NCBI GenBank assembly: GCA_030620095.1
Contig: JAUTXW010000936.1
Span: forward strand, 682,001-746,000
From: Kuschelorhynchus macadamiae
Lineage: Eukaryota > Arthropoda > Insecta > Coleoptera > Curculionidae
DNA: 64,000 nt
Direction of reading: 5' to 3'
The position numbers were made by a program, and so were the translations under genes. Under the pieces are notes generated by a model that ran no database searches, was not told the DNA's origin, and was given only the letters and a program-made list of their open reading frames with translations. This document shows, piece after piece, positions 1-12,096 of this stretch; positions within the stretch are counted from its first letter, which is position 1, and the number at the start of each line of letters is the position of its first letter.

Positions 1-577
1 AAATTTTTATAAAATCAAAATTTACCAGAATATGACAGATTACCCAATTGCGAGAATTTACATGATTATGACTACTTACCCAACGGATGAAACCATTTTT
101 TTTTTTTTTTTTTTTTCTATATTGAAACGGTTTACCTGACTGTATATGCTGTGAATTAAATTCTTTTGAGCCTGTATATATTTTGTTGATGATTTATGTA
201 TGATTTTACGTCTATTTTATTTGTATATCTGAAGGCTGTAAGATAGTGTAGATTTATAAAATAGTTATTTAATATCACGCACGAGCATTTATTTGCTTCA
301 GTGATTATCATGTTTATTTTCATTATTGTTTAATTTGATAAAAACTGTATTTTTTCATTTTTTTTTGGGAAATAAACATTATTATTATTATTATATATAT
401 ATATTTATATATAAAAAGATTTTGTGTAATAAGCGTACTTTGTTAATAATTTTCTCCCAAACCAAATATTCTCATTAATCAGAATACATACTAGTTTCTA
501 AAAATAAACAGAAAATAACATTTTTGTATTTTCTATGATTCTGTATAAAATAATAATTATTTATTTTTTAAATATAT

Positions 578-725
<148 letters not shown>

Positions 726-1215
726 TTTTCCTCGCTACCTGATGACGTTTTTAGATTTATCATTTATTTTTTCAAATGTGAGTCATAATAAAAAATTGCG
801 TTTTTAAATAGTCCTTTATATTACCTTTCCATACTTAAATTTATTTAGTTCTTCGGGTACTTTCCATAAGAGCTCCATGAGAGAAATGAGAGAAAGAGGG
901 GTAGGTATATCATTTTAATAGGCTGAGCCCAAGTACATGTTTAAAATGCATGTGTCATCTACATCGTTGCAACTGTAATAAAACGGAGCATTTAAAAATG
1001 TAATAATCCAATTCTTATTTGAAAAAAATAAGTTGATGATGTTTGCCAAAAGACGAAACTTCGGATGGTAAATCTAAAAACGCCACCAGGTAACGAGGAA
1101 AACTTTGTGATAAAATGTGCTATTTGTTTTAAAATTTGCTTAGGTATAACGTCAGAAAAAGATAAATACCAATAATTTGCAAAAATTCGTTTTGTTTCAT
1201 ATACCTTCTTAAAAC

Positions 1216-1219
<4 letters not shown>

Positions 1220-1281
<62 letters not shown>
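1220..1281. repeat. (TA)n microsatellite
   Basis: A pure TA run of about 60 bases. Confidence 0.98.
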
Positions 1282-1283
<2 letters not shown>

Positions 1284-3019
1284 TTAGGGTTATAATGATT
1301 CAAATTAACCCAACCGTACGTGGAATAATTTCACAATATTACCGGTTTGTTCATTACATATCGTAAGTAAATTTGTTAACTAATTGCACAACAGTCAATG
1401 AAAAACAATTAGTGGTTAATCCTGATTAGTGTGAAATGTGTTGATATTGAATCAAGCGAAATCCGCAGAAATGGCTGACGTAATCGAAAATTAAACTGTC
1501 AATATCTTTTAAGTTTTCGTAATCTATATTCAATATAACAGACAATATTTATTATTCAGATTTAGGTTATTAAACTTAAAATAACATTATATTACTTAAT
1601 TATTTTGTGCCAAGAGGGTGGCGAATTTGACGTAAGTGTGGAATGAGGAAGAATTTATGTTATTAAGTTTACAGTTGTCGCAGCAAATTTTCTTTCCATT
1701 CCCATTTCTAAGTAAATTCTACCGTTGAGTTTTCAATTAGAAAACCTTTAGGAAGTTGAACAGAGTAATAAAAAAATAGGTATTATAGATATTATAAATA
1801 TTAAAACAGCAAGTATAGATTATTAAACCAACAAATAACCCGACTGCTTCGAACTGAATAAGGAAGGTATACATGTGAAAGACATTTGCCTTCATTGATT
1901 TTCACTCAGGCTTAATTGGAAACATATAGTTTTTTCTATGTTTTATATGTTTTTTGCATACCTTGTATACCATATAAGCAACTGTACAAAGAGTAGTAAA
2001 ATTTCATTAAAATTACTCCTGAAACCTCGGCTACTGAAAAATTACTTTGCCACCTCAGTATAACAAAATAGGAAAACCAATCACCAAACATACCCAGTAT
2101 CCCGTATAAAACAAAAAATAAAAATAAAACTACTGTTTTTCAGCACTATTGTCCACGAAGGCATTTTTCTTGTAACAAATTCATATTTTAAGTGTATATT
2201 TAATTTAAAATATTTCCGCAAAACCTATTATTAACATTTTATGTGTTAAAGTGTATTATTTAGTGGATATTGGTTTTTAAACTTGTAATAATTTTAGCTA
2301 ATAATTTTAATAAACTATGTTTATATAACTCGCTGAAATAAAACGCAAACACCTCCAGCTACAAATCGAAAGCCTACCTTTTAATAGCGGTAAATTAAAT
2401 AGTACTTTTTCTTCATTACGACCCGCTTATAATATTTTATATAATGATTTGAGCTAATAAAAGGTATTTTATGCCTGGAAATGAATGAAATCTTGTATAC
2501 TTTATATAAAGATTGTAAGAAAAAAAGTAATAATGTTTGCTTTATTTTGCAAACAACCTGGGGAGGCGGGGCAACCATAATTGAATCAAAGAACCTTCTA
2601 AAACAAAAATCTATATTCAACTGTCTACGTATTCTTTTCACAACTTTTTAGTGCAAACAAAAACCTAATAACATGAAACATAAACAAAGCGGGCAGCGGT
2701 TATATTTTAATCTTGCTACATTTTTTTTGTACTATATAACCTTCATTGATCAACGTTAAATCAAGATAAAAAAATTATTTTGCTCCCTGCAGTAAATGAA
2801 ATGAAATGCTTTAATTACCATATCAATATCAAGTCGAATACAGGAAAATAAACGGTATCGTCAGGAGGAGGTAATGCTTAAATCAATAGCAAAATATTTC
2901 ACAATGACTAAATACATGACATAAACAATATAAAGATAAAAGAAACATTCAACCTAAATTCTAAAGTTAACGCAACAACATATTAAAATAAGAACATTCA
3001 AAAGCTTAAACTTACCAAT

Positions 3020-4485
3020 GCAAAAATTAGTTTGTTCTTAAATGAATAATTATATGCTTCGGTAGCGGTTTGAAAACCTTGATGGCTCTATAATACCAAC
3101 TTTTAGCAAAGAAAGCCGTGTTGTGAAGAGGTGTTCTCAAATCATGAGAGTGCCCTGTCAAAATTTCCGAGCCTCAAGCATACAGATCGTGGTTTGTCTG
3201 AAACAGTTGTCTATGTCCTCTCACAAACAATACCAGCTGACGGAAATAAAGAGATGGCACCGACAATATATTAAGATTTCTAAACAAGGATGGTTCGGAT
3301 TATTCTTTTTGAGATTTAAAGATTCTTGTTGCTTGTACTGATGAAGCCCAAAATATAATTCCATTTGACAATCTAGATTCAACATAAGCAAAATAAAAGA
3401 TCTTTAAAGCATCTAGAGAAACACGGTCTCTTAGGACTCTCAGGGCAAAACATGCAGAGGTTAACTTGTTATTCAGCTGCAAGATATGATCATTACATGA
3501 TAAATGAGGACTTAACATTAAGCCCAAAAATTTTACACTCTCCACTGCAGGAACCGACCGACGGTCCATCTTAACATACACACTTTCTAATTTTCTTTTA
3601 AGATTTGGAATTGCAACAAAGCAGTCTTACCTGCATTTAATCGTAAACCATTCTCTCTGCACCACAATGTCATACTTTCCGTCATTACCGACCGATTCCC
3701 TCTTGACACCTCTCATCGGCAAATTGAAAAATTCTTCTCATGTTCAGTGTATCTCCTAAGTTGTTAACATATATTAAAAAAAGCAAGGGTCCCAGGATTG
3801 ACCCCTGTGGGACTCCTTGTTGTATATCCGATGGTGTAGAGAAATATTAGTGTCCATCGGCGATAATAGACACCAGCTGCCTGCGCCCAGCAAGATAAGA
3901 GCGCAAGAGTTCCAAACAGCTACCCCTCAAACCAACATTGTATAACCGTATAAAAAGGATGATAGTTTATAGTCTCAAAGGCCTTCGAGAGATTGAAGAA
4001 AAGGCCAGCTGCCAAATTGTTATTAACCAAAGAATCAGCTATAAGATTTACTAATTTGAAAATAGCCAATTCAGTTGACATGTTTTTGCGAAAACCAAAC
4101 TGATGGTAAGTAAGGAAAGGAAATGATTTTGTTATAAATTGCCCTCTCAAAAACCTTCGATAAAGCAGGTAATTATAATACAGATATGTAGTTGGTCTGT
4201 CAGTCCTCGGGCCCTTATTGTAGATAGGCAGTACCTTAGCTATTTTTAACGCATCAGGAAAAACTGAAGTCTGAAAGCATTTATTAATAATGTCGTGGAT
4301 TAGTTGACAGATATATTGGTAAGCATATTTTATTATGTTAGTAGGAATATTGTTTATGCCAGTTTTACTTGGCAATAGCTCTATAATCTTAAACACTTCC
4401 TGCTCAGTTACAGAGCTAGGGAATATATTAGGAACAACACCAGGTTCAATTGGAGGAAGAGAAATGTGACTACTCGGCTCCAGGA
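3020..4485 (-). pseudogene. LINE (Jockey/CR1-like) reverse transcriptase, decayed
   Basis: Reverse transcriptase region of a non-LTR retrotransposon read right to left. Pieces in order are the finger/palm start near 4396-3920 (with LSKAFETINYHPF, equivalent to the usual SKAFDTVDH), then GVPQGSILGPLLFLIYVNNL at about 3765-3830, then the C-terminal thumb-like region with VKFLGLMLSPHLSCNDH near 3540-3470. The motif normally read FADD is FADE here (about 3718-3735), so a catalytic aspartate is lost. Several frame changes and stops also separate the pieces. The region upstream of the reverse transcriptase is missing and the 5' side abuts a transposase fragment at about 4486. The 3' limit near 3020 is an estimate from residual similarity to LINE C-termini. 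Confidence 0.85.
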
Positions 4486-4915
4486 TAAAGAGACTATTGA
4501 AGGCATTACAGATATCAGATCTGTTTTATACAGTTTATACTCAAAATCCATATTTTTTAAAGTTGTTTATAAGAGTTTTCTAGTTAACAAAGGAACGCTG
4601 TTATCTTGGCCAAGCTCCATCAAAATTTTATCTAGAGTGGGTATATTATTTTTTACTAAAAAGTCTAAACTTTTTTTGAATTGCACATTTGGCGTCTTCA
4701 TCAAGGACTTTTGCTGGTCTTCCTTGAATTTTCTCGGGAGGTTCCACTTGACCTGCTACATTTCTGTCCCGCAATAATTTGAAAACGGTGTACTTTCCAA
4801 TTCCAGTCATTCGGAAACATCGTTCAACAATTTCTTGTACCGTAAAACTAAGGTAATCTTGTTTTATGCAATCGTGTACATTTAAAATAACTTTTCAAGT
4901 CGTGCCATTTTATTA
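4486..4915 (-). pseudogene. IS630/Tc1-like transposase N-terminal fragment
   Basis: On the minus strand, NVHDCIKQDYLSFTVQEIVE and the following VFKLLRDRN form a helix-turn-helix-like region. A GRPAKV linker follows, then PTLDKILMELGQDNSVPLLT. This matches the DNA-binding N-terminus of the insect IS630/Tc1-mariner-like transposase whose catalytic half I also see at 39811-40967. A frameshift lies in the middle and the catalytic domain is absent. The 3' side ends where the LINE reverse transcriptase begins, so this is a truncated relic. Confidence 0.65.
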
Positions 4916-5566
4916 ATATTCTTGTAATCCTGTTAACAGTATGGAGTAACAGCAAATAGTAACATCTTTAAAACAGAATTAAGAAGTATTTAGAATATGT
5001 GTTTACCTGTCTCCATTAACTATTAGCCTATTATGTGTGCATTGAGTAATAAATTTAATCTATAGAGAAATAAAACCTCATTAGTTATGGAAATGGATAG
5101 AGCAAAAGGACAGTGATTTAATAGGATATTTATTATTATTTCTAGACTAGAGCAACTGTGTTTGGGGCTCTGTGGCTCCCCCATTTGACAATACATTACA
5201 GATTACTCCCTAACCTTTGCATTTAAATTTCTGACAAGCGTTTTTGTGCCAGTATTAGATGGTTAAAATTAAAATATATCAATTGTTCATATTTTTTCAT
5301 TTTAGAAGTATCTGGTTCTAAAATGACAAAATATGATTTCCTATTCGGACTGAAACACGAAACACGCCGAGCGAAAGTGTCTCTCAAGAATGAAAAGGCC
5401 TCTTAACTCTTGCCCTTCTCTTTTGCCTGAGAATAATAACTAAGCCATAAAATGTGAAAACTTGAAAGGTTTTTGAATAGGCTTTTACGGCATCTAGACC
5501 GTATGCGAGAACTTCTAAAGGACTGAATAATTTTTTGATTCCAAACAATCTTACTAATATAATGTG
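4916..5566. other. Intervening DNA, nothing recognised
   Basis: No coding frame with recognisable motifs. The small minus-strand open frame at 5384-5740 mostly overlaps the inverted arm of the next element and is not considered a gene. Confidence 0.5.
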
Positions 5567-6062
5567 CAGGGTGTCCCATTTTTTTTTACGGGGTTTCCAG
5601 CTTATATAAGATAGAGAGATCGGTTTTCGCGACACCGTGCTACTTTTCGATGAAACTAAAGAGGCCGCAAACAGATTTGCCCTAACCATTTTAGTTTCCG
5701 TGCTACAGGGTGATTTTGAAAATTTGTCATTTTCGGACACCCCCTGTAACTCAGCTATCGTAAAATATATTTAAAATGTTTCAACTGGTATTTATAGATT
5801 TTTTCACGTAGAATTCAGTGGCATACTCAGATTTTTGCTGAGAGTCATAGTTTTTGACATATTGGCATAACCTACTATTTTTTAAATGGGAGACCCTATA
5901 TATTATTTTTTCATCTTATTCTTCGTGTCGAGAGCTTTTCAAAAACATACCATAAGTCATATTTATTTTCATAAATAACATGAAAAAATGCATTTTTCTT
6001 TAAACGGATTTATGGCATAGCAGATCAATCGAAATAAGAGAAGGTGGCTGTGGTAGCCATGG
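5567..6062. repeat. Left inverted arm, mariner-like element 1
   Basis: About 496 bases that pair with 7216-7720. The inner limit is the CCATGG at 6057-6062, matched by CCATGG at 7216-7221. Confidence 0.92.
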
Positions 6063-6164
6063 CAACGCCAACAAAAATATGATCAGGCAGCCATTACTGC
6101 TGTCATTTTTGGCATTATTGCGTTTAAATTTTTCTTGACGTCTATTTAAATTATTGTTTTTAAT

Positions 6165-7118
6165 ATGGCTCAGAATAAAAAATTTGAATATTTTGAGAAA
6201 TATGATATGGACGCGTGTTTTATATTGTCTAATGAAGATACAGATCAGGCGGCAGAGCTTTATCTGAACAGGTTAGTTCTTTTTATCTTCCTGCATTTTG
6301 ACTTTATTGGTTCGCTTTATTTTATCTTAGATATCCCGAGAGAAGACAACCAGAAAAAAGAATTTTTCAAAAAATTAAAAATAATCTTTGCCAATATCTT
6401 TTAACAAGCCTCGATCGCGAACTTACAATAAAGACAACGAAGAATCTGATTGGAGTTCTGCAATTGGTTTATAAATATGAAGGCAGAAGATATCGATTTT
6501 GAAAAAAAGATTATTTGGTCAGACGAGGCACATTTTACTAGTTCAGGGATTTTAAATAGACACAACACGCGATTTTGGAGTCAAGAAAACAACCATGTTA
6601 TTTTTCCTAGGGAGCGTCAGGGCAGATTTGGATTCAATGTCTCCTGTTTTATTTTCAACCGAAAAATAGTTTACCAAATATATGAAGGAAATCTGAATTC
6701 GATTGGTTACGTGCGAATCCTAGAAGACGCATTAGGAATTTTGGATGATGTTCCCTTGGCTCAACTAAATAGGATTTATTTCCAGCAAGACGGAGCTCCA
6801 GCCCACAATGCCAGAATAAGTCAAAACTGGCTTAACGACCATTTTCCTGGAAGATGGATAGGAACACACGGACCTGTTCGATGGCCACCACGATCCCCTG
6901 ACCTCTCAGTTTTAGATTTCTTTTTGTGGGGTTATTTAGAAAACAAGGTTTATGTAAGGCGATACGAAAACTTAGAACAACTAAGAATGGCCACCGAAAA
7001 CGCTTTTGCAGAGTTACAAAGACAGTCATTTACAATAGAAAATGCATTAAAAAGAATTTTTAAAGTTTGTCACACTTGTAGGACACATAATGGTCTACAA
7101 TTTGAACAATATTTGTAG
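6165..7118 (+). pseudogene. DUF4817-type mariner-like transposase (DD41D)
   Basis: Cut-and-paste transposase. Exon 1 (6165-6271) encodes the start of the DUF4817 helix-turn-helix. A 59-bp GT-AG intron (6272-6330) splits an Arg codon, and exon 2 resumes with RYPERRQPEKRIFQKI, the hallmark of that domain. The frame then breaks near 6440-6450, and the second DNA-binding segment expected before EFCNWF is missing, which looks like an internal deletion. The catalytic domain (6450-7118) is open. It has WSDEAHF, FQQDGAPAH and RSPDLSVLDFFLWG. If the acidic residue of VLDFF is the third catalytic one, the spacing after the second is 41 residues (DD41D). The protein is probably inactive because of the N-terminal lesion. 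Confidence 0.87.
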
Positions 7119-7215
7119 TTTTAATGAAATTATAATTATTACCTTTTACCTACTTCCTAATTTTTTCTGATGCTGTTACTTTGTTATTTCGTTAATAAAT
7201 ATTTGTTAACTTTTT

Positions 7216-7720
7216 CCATGGCTACCACAGCCACCTTCTCTTATTTCGATTGATCTGCTATGCCATAAATCCGTTTAAAGAAAAATACATTTTTTCATGT
7301 TATTTATGAAAATAAATATGACTTATGGTATGTTTTTGAAAAGCTCTCGACACGAAGAATAAGATGAAAAAATAATATATAGGGCGTCCCATTTAAAAAA
7401 TAGTAGGTTATGCCAATATGTCAAAAACTATGACTCTCAGCAAAAATCTGAGTACGCCACTAAATTCTACGTGAAAAAATCTATAAATACCAGTTGAAAC
7501 ATTTTAAATATATTTTACGATAGCTGAGTTACAGGGGGTGTCCGAAAATGACAAATTTTCAAAATCACCCTGTAGCACGGAAACTAACATGGTTAGGGCA
7601 AATCTGTTTGCGGCCTCTTTAGTTTCATCGAAAAGTAGCACGGTGTCGCGAAAACCGCATCTCTCTATCTCTACTCATAAGCTGGAAACCCCGTAAAACC
7701 TACGAAAATGGGACACCCTG
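7216..7720. repeat. Right inverted arm, mariner-like element 1
   Basis: Inverse copy of 5567-6062, ending GGACACCCTG next to a TA dinucleotide. Confidence 0.92.
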
Positions 7721-7829
7721 TACAGGTTCCGGGTTTTTTTTATCCGGTTGCGCTTATAATTAGTGTTCTTTAATTATTTTAAAGTAAAAAAAAAGGATTG
7801 AAGTTATTTAGCGTTTAGTTTCCCTAACA

Positions 7830-7985
7830 TATTTTAGATTGCAGTCATTACAGCTAATTTGATAGATGCCACTCCCCTTCTTCAAGTCGACTTTGTCGTT
7901 AGGGTTTCCAAGGAGAATTTTCAAACTGTTCTCCGTTTTGTAGGCTACTCTATAAAATCTACGTTTTTAAATACCTTTTCTAGAC
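7830..7985 (-). pseudogene. Penelope-like element fragment (pre-GIY-YIG), inverted piece
   Basis: Read on the minus strand this gives VAYKTENSLKILLGNPNDKV and then a Gly-Ile-Tyr-Gln motif with a Cys-x2-Cys pair. This is the start of the GIY-YIG endonuclease domain at the C-terminus of Penelope-like retroelements. The rest of the same domain lies next door on the opposite strand. Confidence 0.75.
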
Positions 7986-8192
7986 CTCTCGTATAACGAG
8001 AGGAGGAGAACGCTTCATAAACATTCGTTTTAAAGAACACATGGCACATTTAAGATACGGAAGAACAGAAAAATCAAGCGTTACCCAATATGCTTTGGAA
8101 AACAATCACCAAATAGGAATAAATAATCTTAAGTTGATTAAAAATGTATCTAATAATAGATTATTGGATTCACTTGAGTATATAAATAGTTA
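7986..8192 (+). pseudogene. Penelope-like GIY-YIG endonuclease C-terminus
   Basis: The plus-strand frame reads ERFINIRFKEHMAHLRYG, then SVTQYALENNHQIG and LLDSLEYINS followed by a stop. This is the second half of a PLE GIY-YIG endonuclease, including the R-x2-EH motif. The first half is inverted at 7830-7985. A short palindrome, TCTCGTATAACGAGA, sits close to the breakpoint. The reverse transcriptase is absent. Confidence 0.8.
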
Positions 8193-8350
8193 AATGTGGT
8201 AAGAAAGCACTAAATAAAGATAGAGGGCCTATTCCCTATAGTCCCCTCTATTCTTTACTTGACGACGGTGCAGTCGGGTGCAACCAAGTGTGACCAGATT
8301 TACCTCTAAATAGTCTCGTTAGGATAAGTTACTTTAGTTTATATCATCTG

Positions 8351-8385
8351 CTGGTGATGTTAACTTGGTTAGCGAAACGCGCGTC
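8351..8385 (+). ncRNA. Hammerhead-ribozyme-like motif (PLE-associated)
   Basis: The core CUGGUGA is followed by a 6-bp stem GUUAAC/GUUAGC with a UUG loop, then GAAAC, a GCGC loop and GUC. This is the hammerhead layout with a two-base-pair stem III, as known for Penelope-like elements. One core base (A to G in CUGAUGA) deviates. It lies about 160 bp downstream of a PLE ORF end on the same strand. Confidence 0.6.
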
Positions 8386-8697
8386 CAGAACTTAACAAGT
8401 TGTGGTGTAGTGTGGTTAGAACTCTTGTATTTTGATCTAGCTTCCACCACAGGTTCCACTGTTAGGACTTAACATCACCGGCGAGCGTTAATGCACATAA
8501 CACTTACAATATAATGGAAACTGCCGTGCTTCGAGTTGTTGTAAAGTTTGCAGCGCCATACCTCGGGTCGTTGCAAAAGTTACGAGATGCCTAACTTTTT
8601 TTTCTACAATTAACTGTAAAAACCGAAGGCAGCGGTGATGCCATCTATCGCGAGTTTTTAAAACGAAATGCGCGCGCCCAATTCAAATCATTTTTAG
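8386..8697. other. No feature recognised
   Basis: Downstream of the PLE remnant. I see no open frame or repeat here. Confidence 0.5.
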
Positions 8698-9265
8698 ATT
8701 TGATGGACCTATAGAAAAAACGGCCTTCATTTATGTATCACCCTTTTACTTTGTAGTGTATTCATTTATTAGCACTTTTTTGAAAATACATGGCAAATAA
8801 AAAGGACCAAACCTGGGAAATATATATAGATATTTTTTTTAAATTGAAAGTTTTCTGTTTACAAATGTAACCTATAAAATGAAATCTCTTTTTTAAAAAT
8901 GGGATAATTCTTTTAAAATATGGTTCAAACACCGGATTTTTAATTTTCGAGATAGTCATATACATTATTTTCGACTCAACTTGATGCTGTATCCTGACTT
9001 ATCACTAAATTCAAAAAACTAATTTACGTTTAAACTATATAAACAAAAAAATGGCATAATTTTCGAAATTTGTTTTTATTTTAAAATCCCCGCATCTATA
9101 AATAGAAAACATTGGAATTAAAAGAAATATATTTATATCTTTCCTAAGTTTCGTCCTTTTTACTGACCCTATATTAATTATCATTTGGTAATAAGATAAT
9201 ACACTACAAAGATACAGTGTGATACATAAATGACGGCTGTGTTTCCTTTAGGTCCACCAAATGTC
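8698..9265. mobile_element. MITE-like element with ~65-bp inverted ends
   Basis: The left end (8698-8762) and right end (about 9183-9265) are inverted copies sharing GGACCTA, TCATTTATGTATCAC and TTTGTAGTGTAT blocks. The interior of about 420 bp is AT-rich and non-coding. This is the structure of a non-autonomous DNA transposon. I could not fix the target duplication or assign a superfamily. Confidence 0.7.
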
Positions 9266-10024
9266 TCACTGCAAATAAAAAAAATTACCTACTCCATAAG
9301 AACATAAATACTCATTGTCCTTGAAATCTTGACTGTTTTATTTCAAAATTATAATTTGATCTCACAAGAAAAAATTAGAAGTCTTTTAAGATATATATAA
9401 GTAGTGATCATGTACTTCATTAATAAAAATGTTATCTGATACTACAAATGCTCTAGGGATTATCAATTTTTCACTTTAAATATAAAACACTATATTATAA
9501 AAAAATACCTTGTTGTGCACCATATGTTTGTGTTTTATTTACCATTGTATATTAACATATTATTTTTACACCTAGATCTTGTAAAATTTTTATTACAGAT
9601 AGATAAAACTGTTGAACAAACCTAAAATTTATTTATTTGCAAATATGTACTTACAGAATAAACAAATGGTACAAGATACAAACTATAAAATCCAATATAA
9701 GCACAGAAAAAGAACAAAAGAAAGAAATTTTATAAATAAATGACATTACAATGTCTCAGCTTTGTTTTGTTTTAACTCGAAAATTAATTATAATGCGGAA
9801 ATACATAATGGTTAATTTTGAGAAATGTAAAGTAATTAAGAACAAAATTGGGTAACTTTTCTCTGAATTAATCCTTGCTAAATCTCTTATGGTCATGAGC
9901 TCCCTTAGAGTAAATTCCCATATATACTATCATACACAATATAATTACAGATGTAATTTTAAATAAACGAGAAAATATAAGCAATATTCATAATAATACA
10001 CCCTACTGGATGGATTTTAGATTT

Positions 10025-10170
10025 TCTACAGTGAAGGGGCTTCCAAGTCCAAATCAATAGATGTCTGTCGGAGAGCTATGATGTATTGAGTAGAGTACCC
10101 CAAAGCTCTGTTTTGGGACTACTGCTGTTCATAATATATATCTCGGACAAATCTGAAAACATACAATACA
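10025..10170 (+). pseudogene. LINE reverse transcriptase scrap
   Basis: The plus strand reads VPQSSVLGLLLFIIYISD at about 10097-10150, a decayed form of the LINE motif GVPQGSVLGPLLFLIYIND. The flanks are too degraded to extend it reliably. Confidence 0.5.
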
Positions 10171-11637
10171 TAAACATATAATAAGATATATATGCTAACA
10201 CATTATTTTTAATATTTTCAGGAAATGCAAAAAGCAACTTTTTCACATAAATGTATCTGACATACTCAAAAGAGCATTGTTTAAAAGAAATTCTGTTGCA
10301 TTAAATATAGTATTTTGATCTAGAAAAGACCAGGACAGACTTATTGTTAGCCGAACCAACTCAACACACAGTCAAAAAAATTCTTAAGTTACATTTTTCA
10401 GCATCCGCAAGATATATGTAATTTTCCTATTAAACAAAGAGTTAAGGGAAGAAGAAAGTGAATTTATCAATCAATTATTCGTCCAAAAGCGCAACTAGCG
10501 GCGACTGTGGATCGTTGCAGAACTAACAAAAATACGATAAACTGGTTGCATACACAAAACCTTTTCAAGGGTTCAATTTGAAGTTTTTAATATATTTTTA
10601 TTTATATATGCGTTAACGTTTGAAGCTTCTTATGTAAATGAAATAACGTCACTTGCATTCCTGTTCGCTTCTTTATTTTCACCGTGCGAACAGGGTGGTA
10701 GCGGGAGTTCGTATTGTCAATATATAAGCTTGAACTTGGCTATTTCCATACAATTACGTTGCCAGTCGTAAGTATTGATGGCCATTTAAAAAAAATATAT
10801 CCATGTATCAAATCATTTGATATATCGAAACTATCTATATGTGGTAAAACTAGGGCTAGGCAAAAAACAAGAGTTGAAATAAAGCTACAGGAAAATGTCA
10901 CTAGCCGCCACCAGATTTGCTCCCAATACTTTAACATCTTCACTCTTCATGACGTCAAACACAACCTATATAAAACAGAATGATCTTTTCTCTTTTCTCA
11001 AATATGCAACAAGTTTTATGGTTCCAGAATTGTTACGGTTTTTTGAGCAGAACCGGCGTGAGGTTTAGAGAACTGAGAAACTGAAGACCAAAATAATCTT
11101 TGCGGGTGGATAAGCTTGACCAGTCTAAACGTGGGGCCTTGTGTTTTCCTCAAATCAGGCTGTTTTGTTACTTTTAGTTAGAAAAATTAAAAGTATATTT
11201 ATTGTTCTCTACTAAGTACTAGGTAATCGATTATTATGTTTTCAAAAAAAGCAATCGATATATTTTATTTTCTCCTTTTAGAACACTTTATATATTATAG
11301 GGACTTATACGTATTGCTAAAAGCTAAACGAACATATTGATTTAGCAAATTAAAGCGGGGGATTTATTATAAACAAATTTTAAAGTAGTTTACTTTTAAC
11401 TTAAAAATATATGGAAACGTCTAAAAAGTTTCTCGAATTTTTACTCTTAAAGCTTTCGGGAATGTCTGCTTTAAACAATAAAGTTTAATTATTGTTTTGA
11501 AATTTTGGCAGATTTCCAAAAACTTTTTATATTCTTCTGGAAATTTCAAGAATGTTCTTAGACATTTCAATGGAAATTTCCCCCTTCCAAAATGTCACCA
11601 TTCATGTCTTTTATTTCATTTGTGTTCGTTGCGATAT

Positions 11638-11700
11638 ACTTCTTAACATATCGATATATGGCAACAACATATCGATATAAATATATCGATTTATATTAAG
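11638..11700. promoter_or_regulatory. Cluster of TATCGAT sites
   Basis: Three copies of ATATCGAT or close forms occur within 60 bp. In Drosophila, TATCGATA is the DREF/BEAF binding element. No gene start is visible nearby, so a regulatory role is speculative. A repeat origin is equally possible. Confidence 0.2.
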
Positions 11701-12096
11701 AAATATATTAATATATTCAATATATATCCTATACCGTTGCCATCCCTAGTCGTAAGAGGTATTTATTCATTGATTCGTGGTGTAGATGTGCACCAACGCC
11801 ACCAACATTGTCTTCGGGTTCACTTCCTAACTAATATTTGGTTAAACAGTTTGAACCCTCAACCCGAGATGCTAGATATTTCGATGCAGGGCTGGACAAT
11901 TGAAAAATAGACCATAACACCGGTTTTTACAAATACTGCCAACATTTCCAGAAGAAATATAAACAAGTATTATAACAACATACAAGTGTAAAAAAGGTAC
12001 GTATTTCTTTTTTAGTATATGGTTATTTTTCTAATTTTGGCATTTTTTAAATTGTGTTATTAAGCTGTGTTCTTGCAAGAAAAATAAATGTGGAAT

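Larger units (their letters stand above)
5567..7720 (+). mobile_element. Mariner-like DUF4817 element 1 with ~500-bp inverted arms
   Basis: A 2,154-bp DNA transposon that starts CAGGGTGTCC and ends with its inverse. The arms 5567-6062 and 7216-7720 are inverted repeats with scattered differences. The flanking dinucleotides are TG on the left and TA on the right, consistent with a TA duplication with one base changed. Inside is one intron-containing transposase on the plus strand. The terminal CAGGGTG motif recurs inside each arm in both orientations (for example near 5707 and 5739). Confidence 0.9.
9266..12088. other. AT-rich non-coding DNA
   Basis: Mostly without recognisable features. It includes the small LINE fragment at 10025-10170 and a cluster of TATCGAT sites near 11640-11700. 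The open frames near 10714-10983 on both strands show no family motif. Confidence 0.5.

Noticed and set aside
4466..4777. Plus-strand open frame of 103 codons
   Set aside because: It is the shadow of the transposase fragment on the minus strand.
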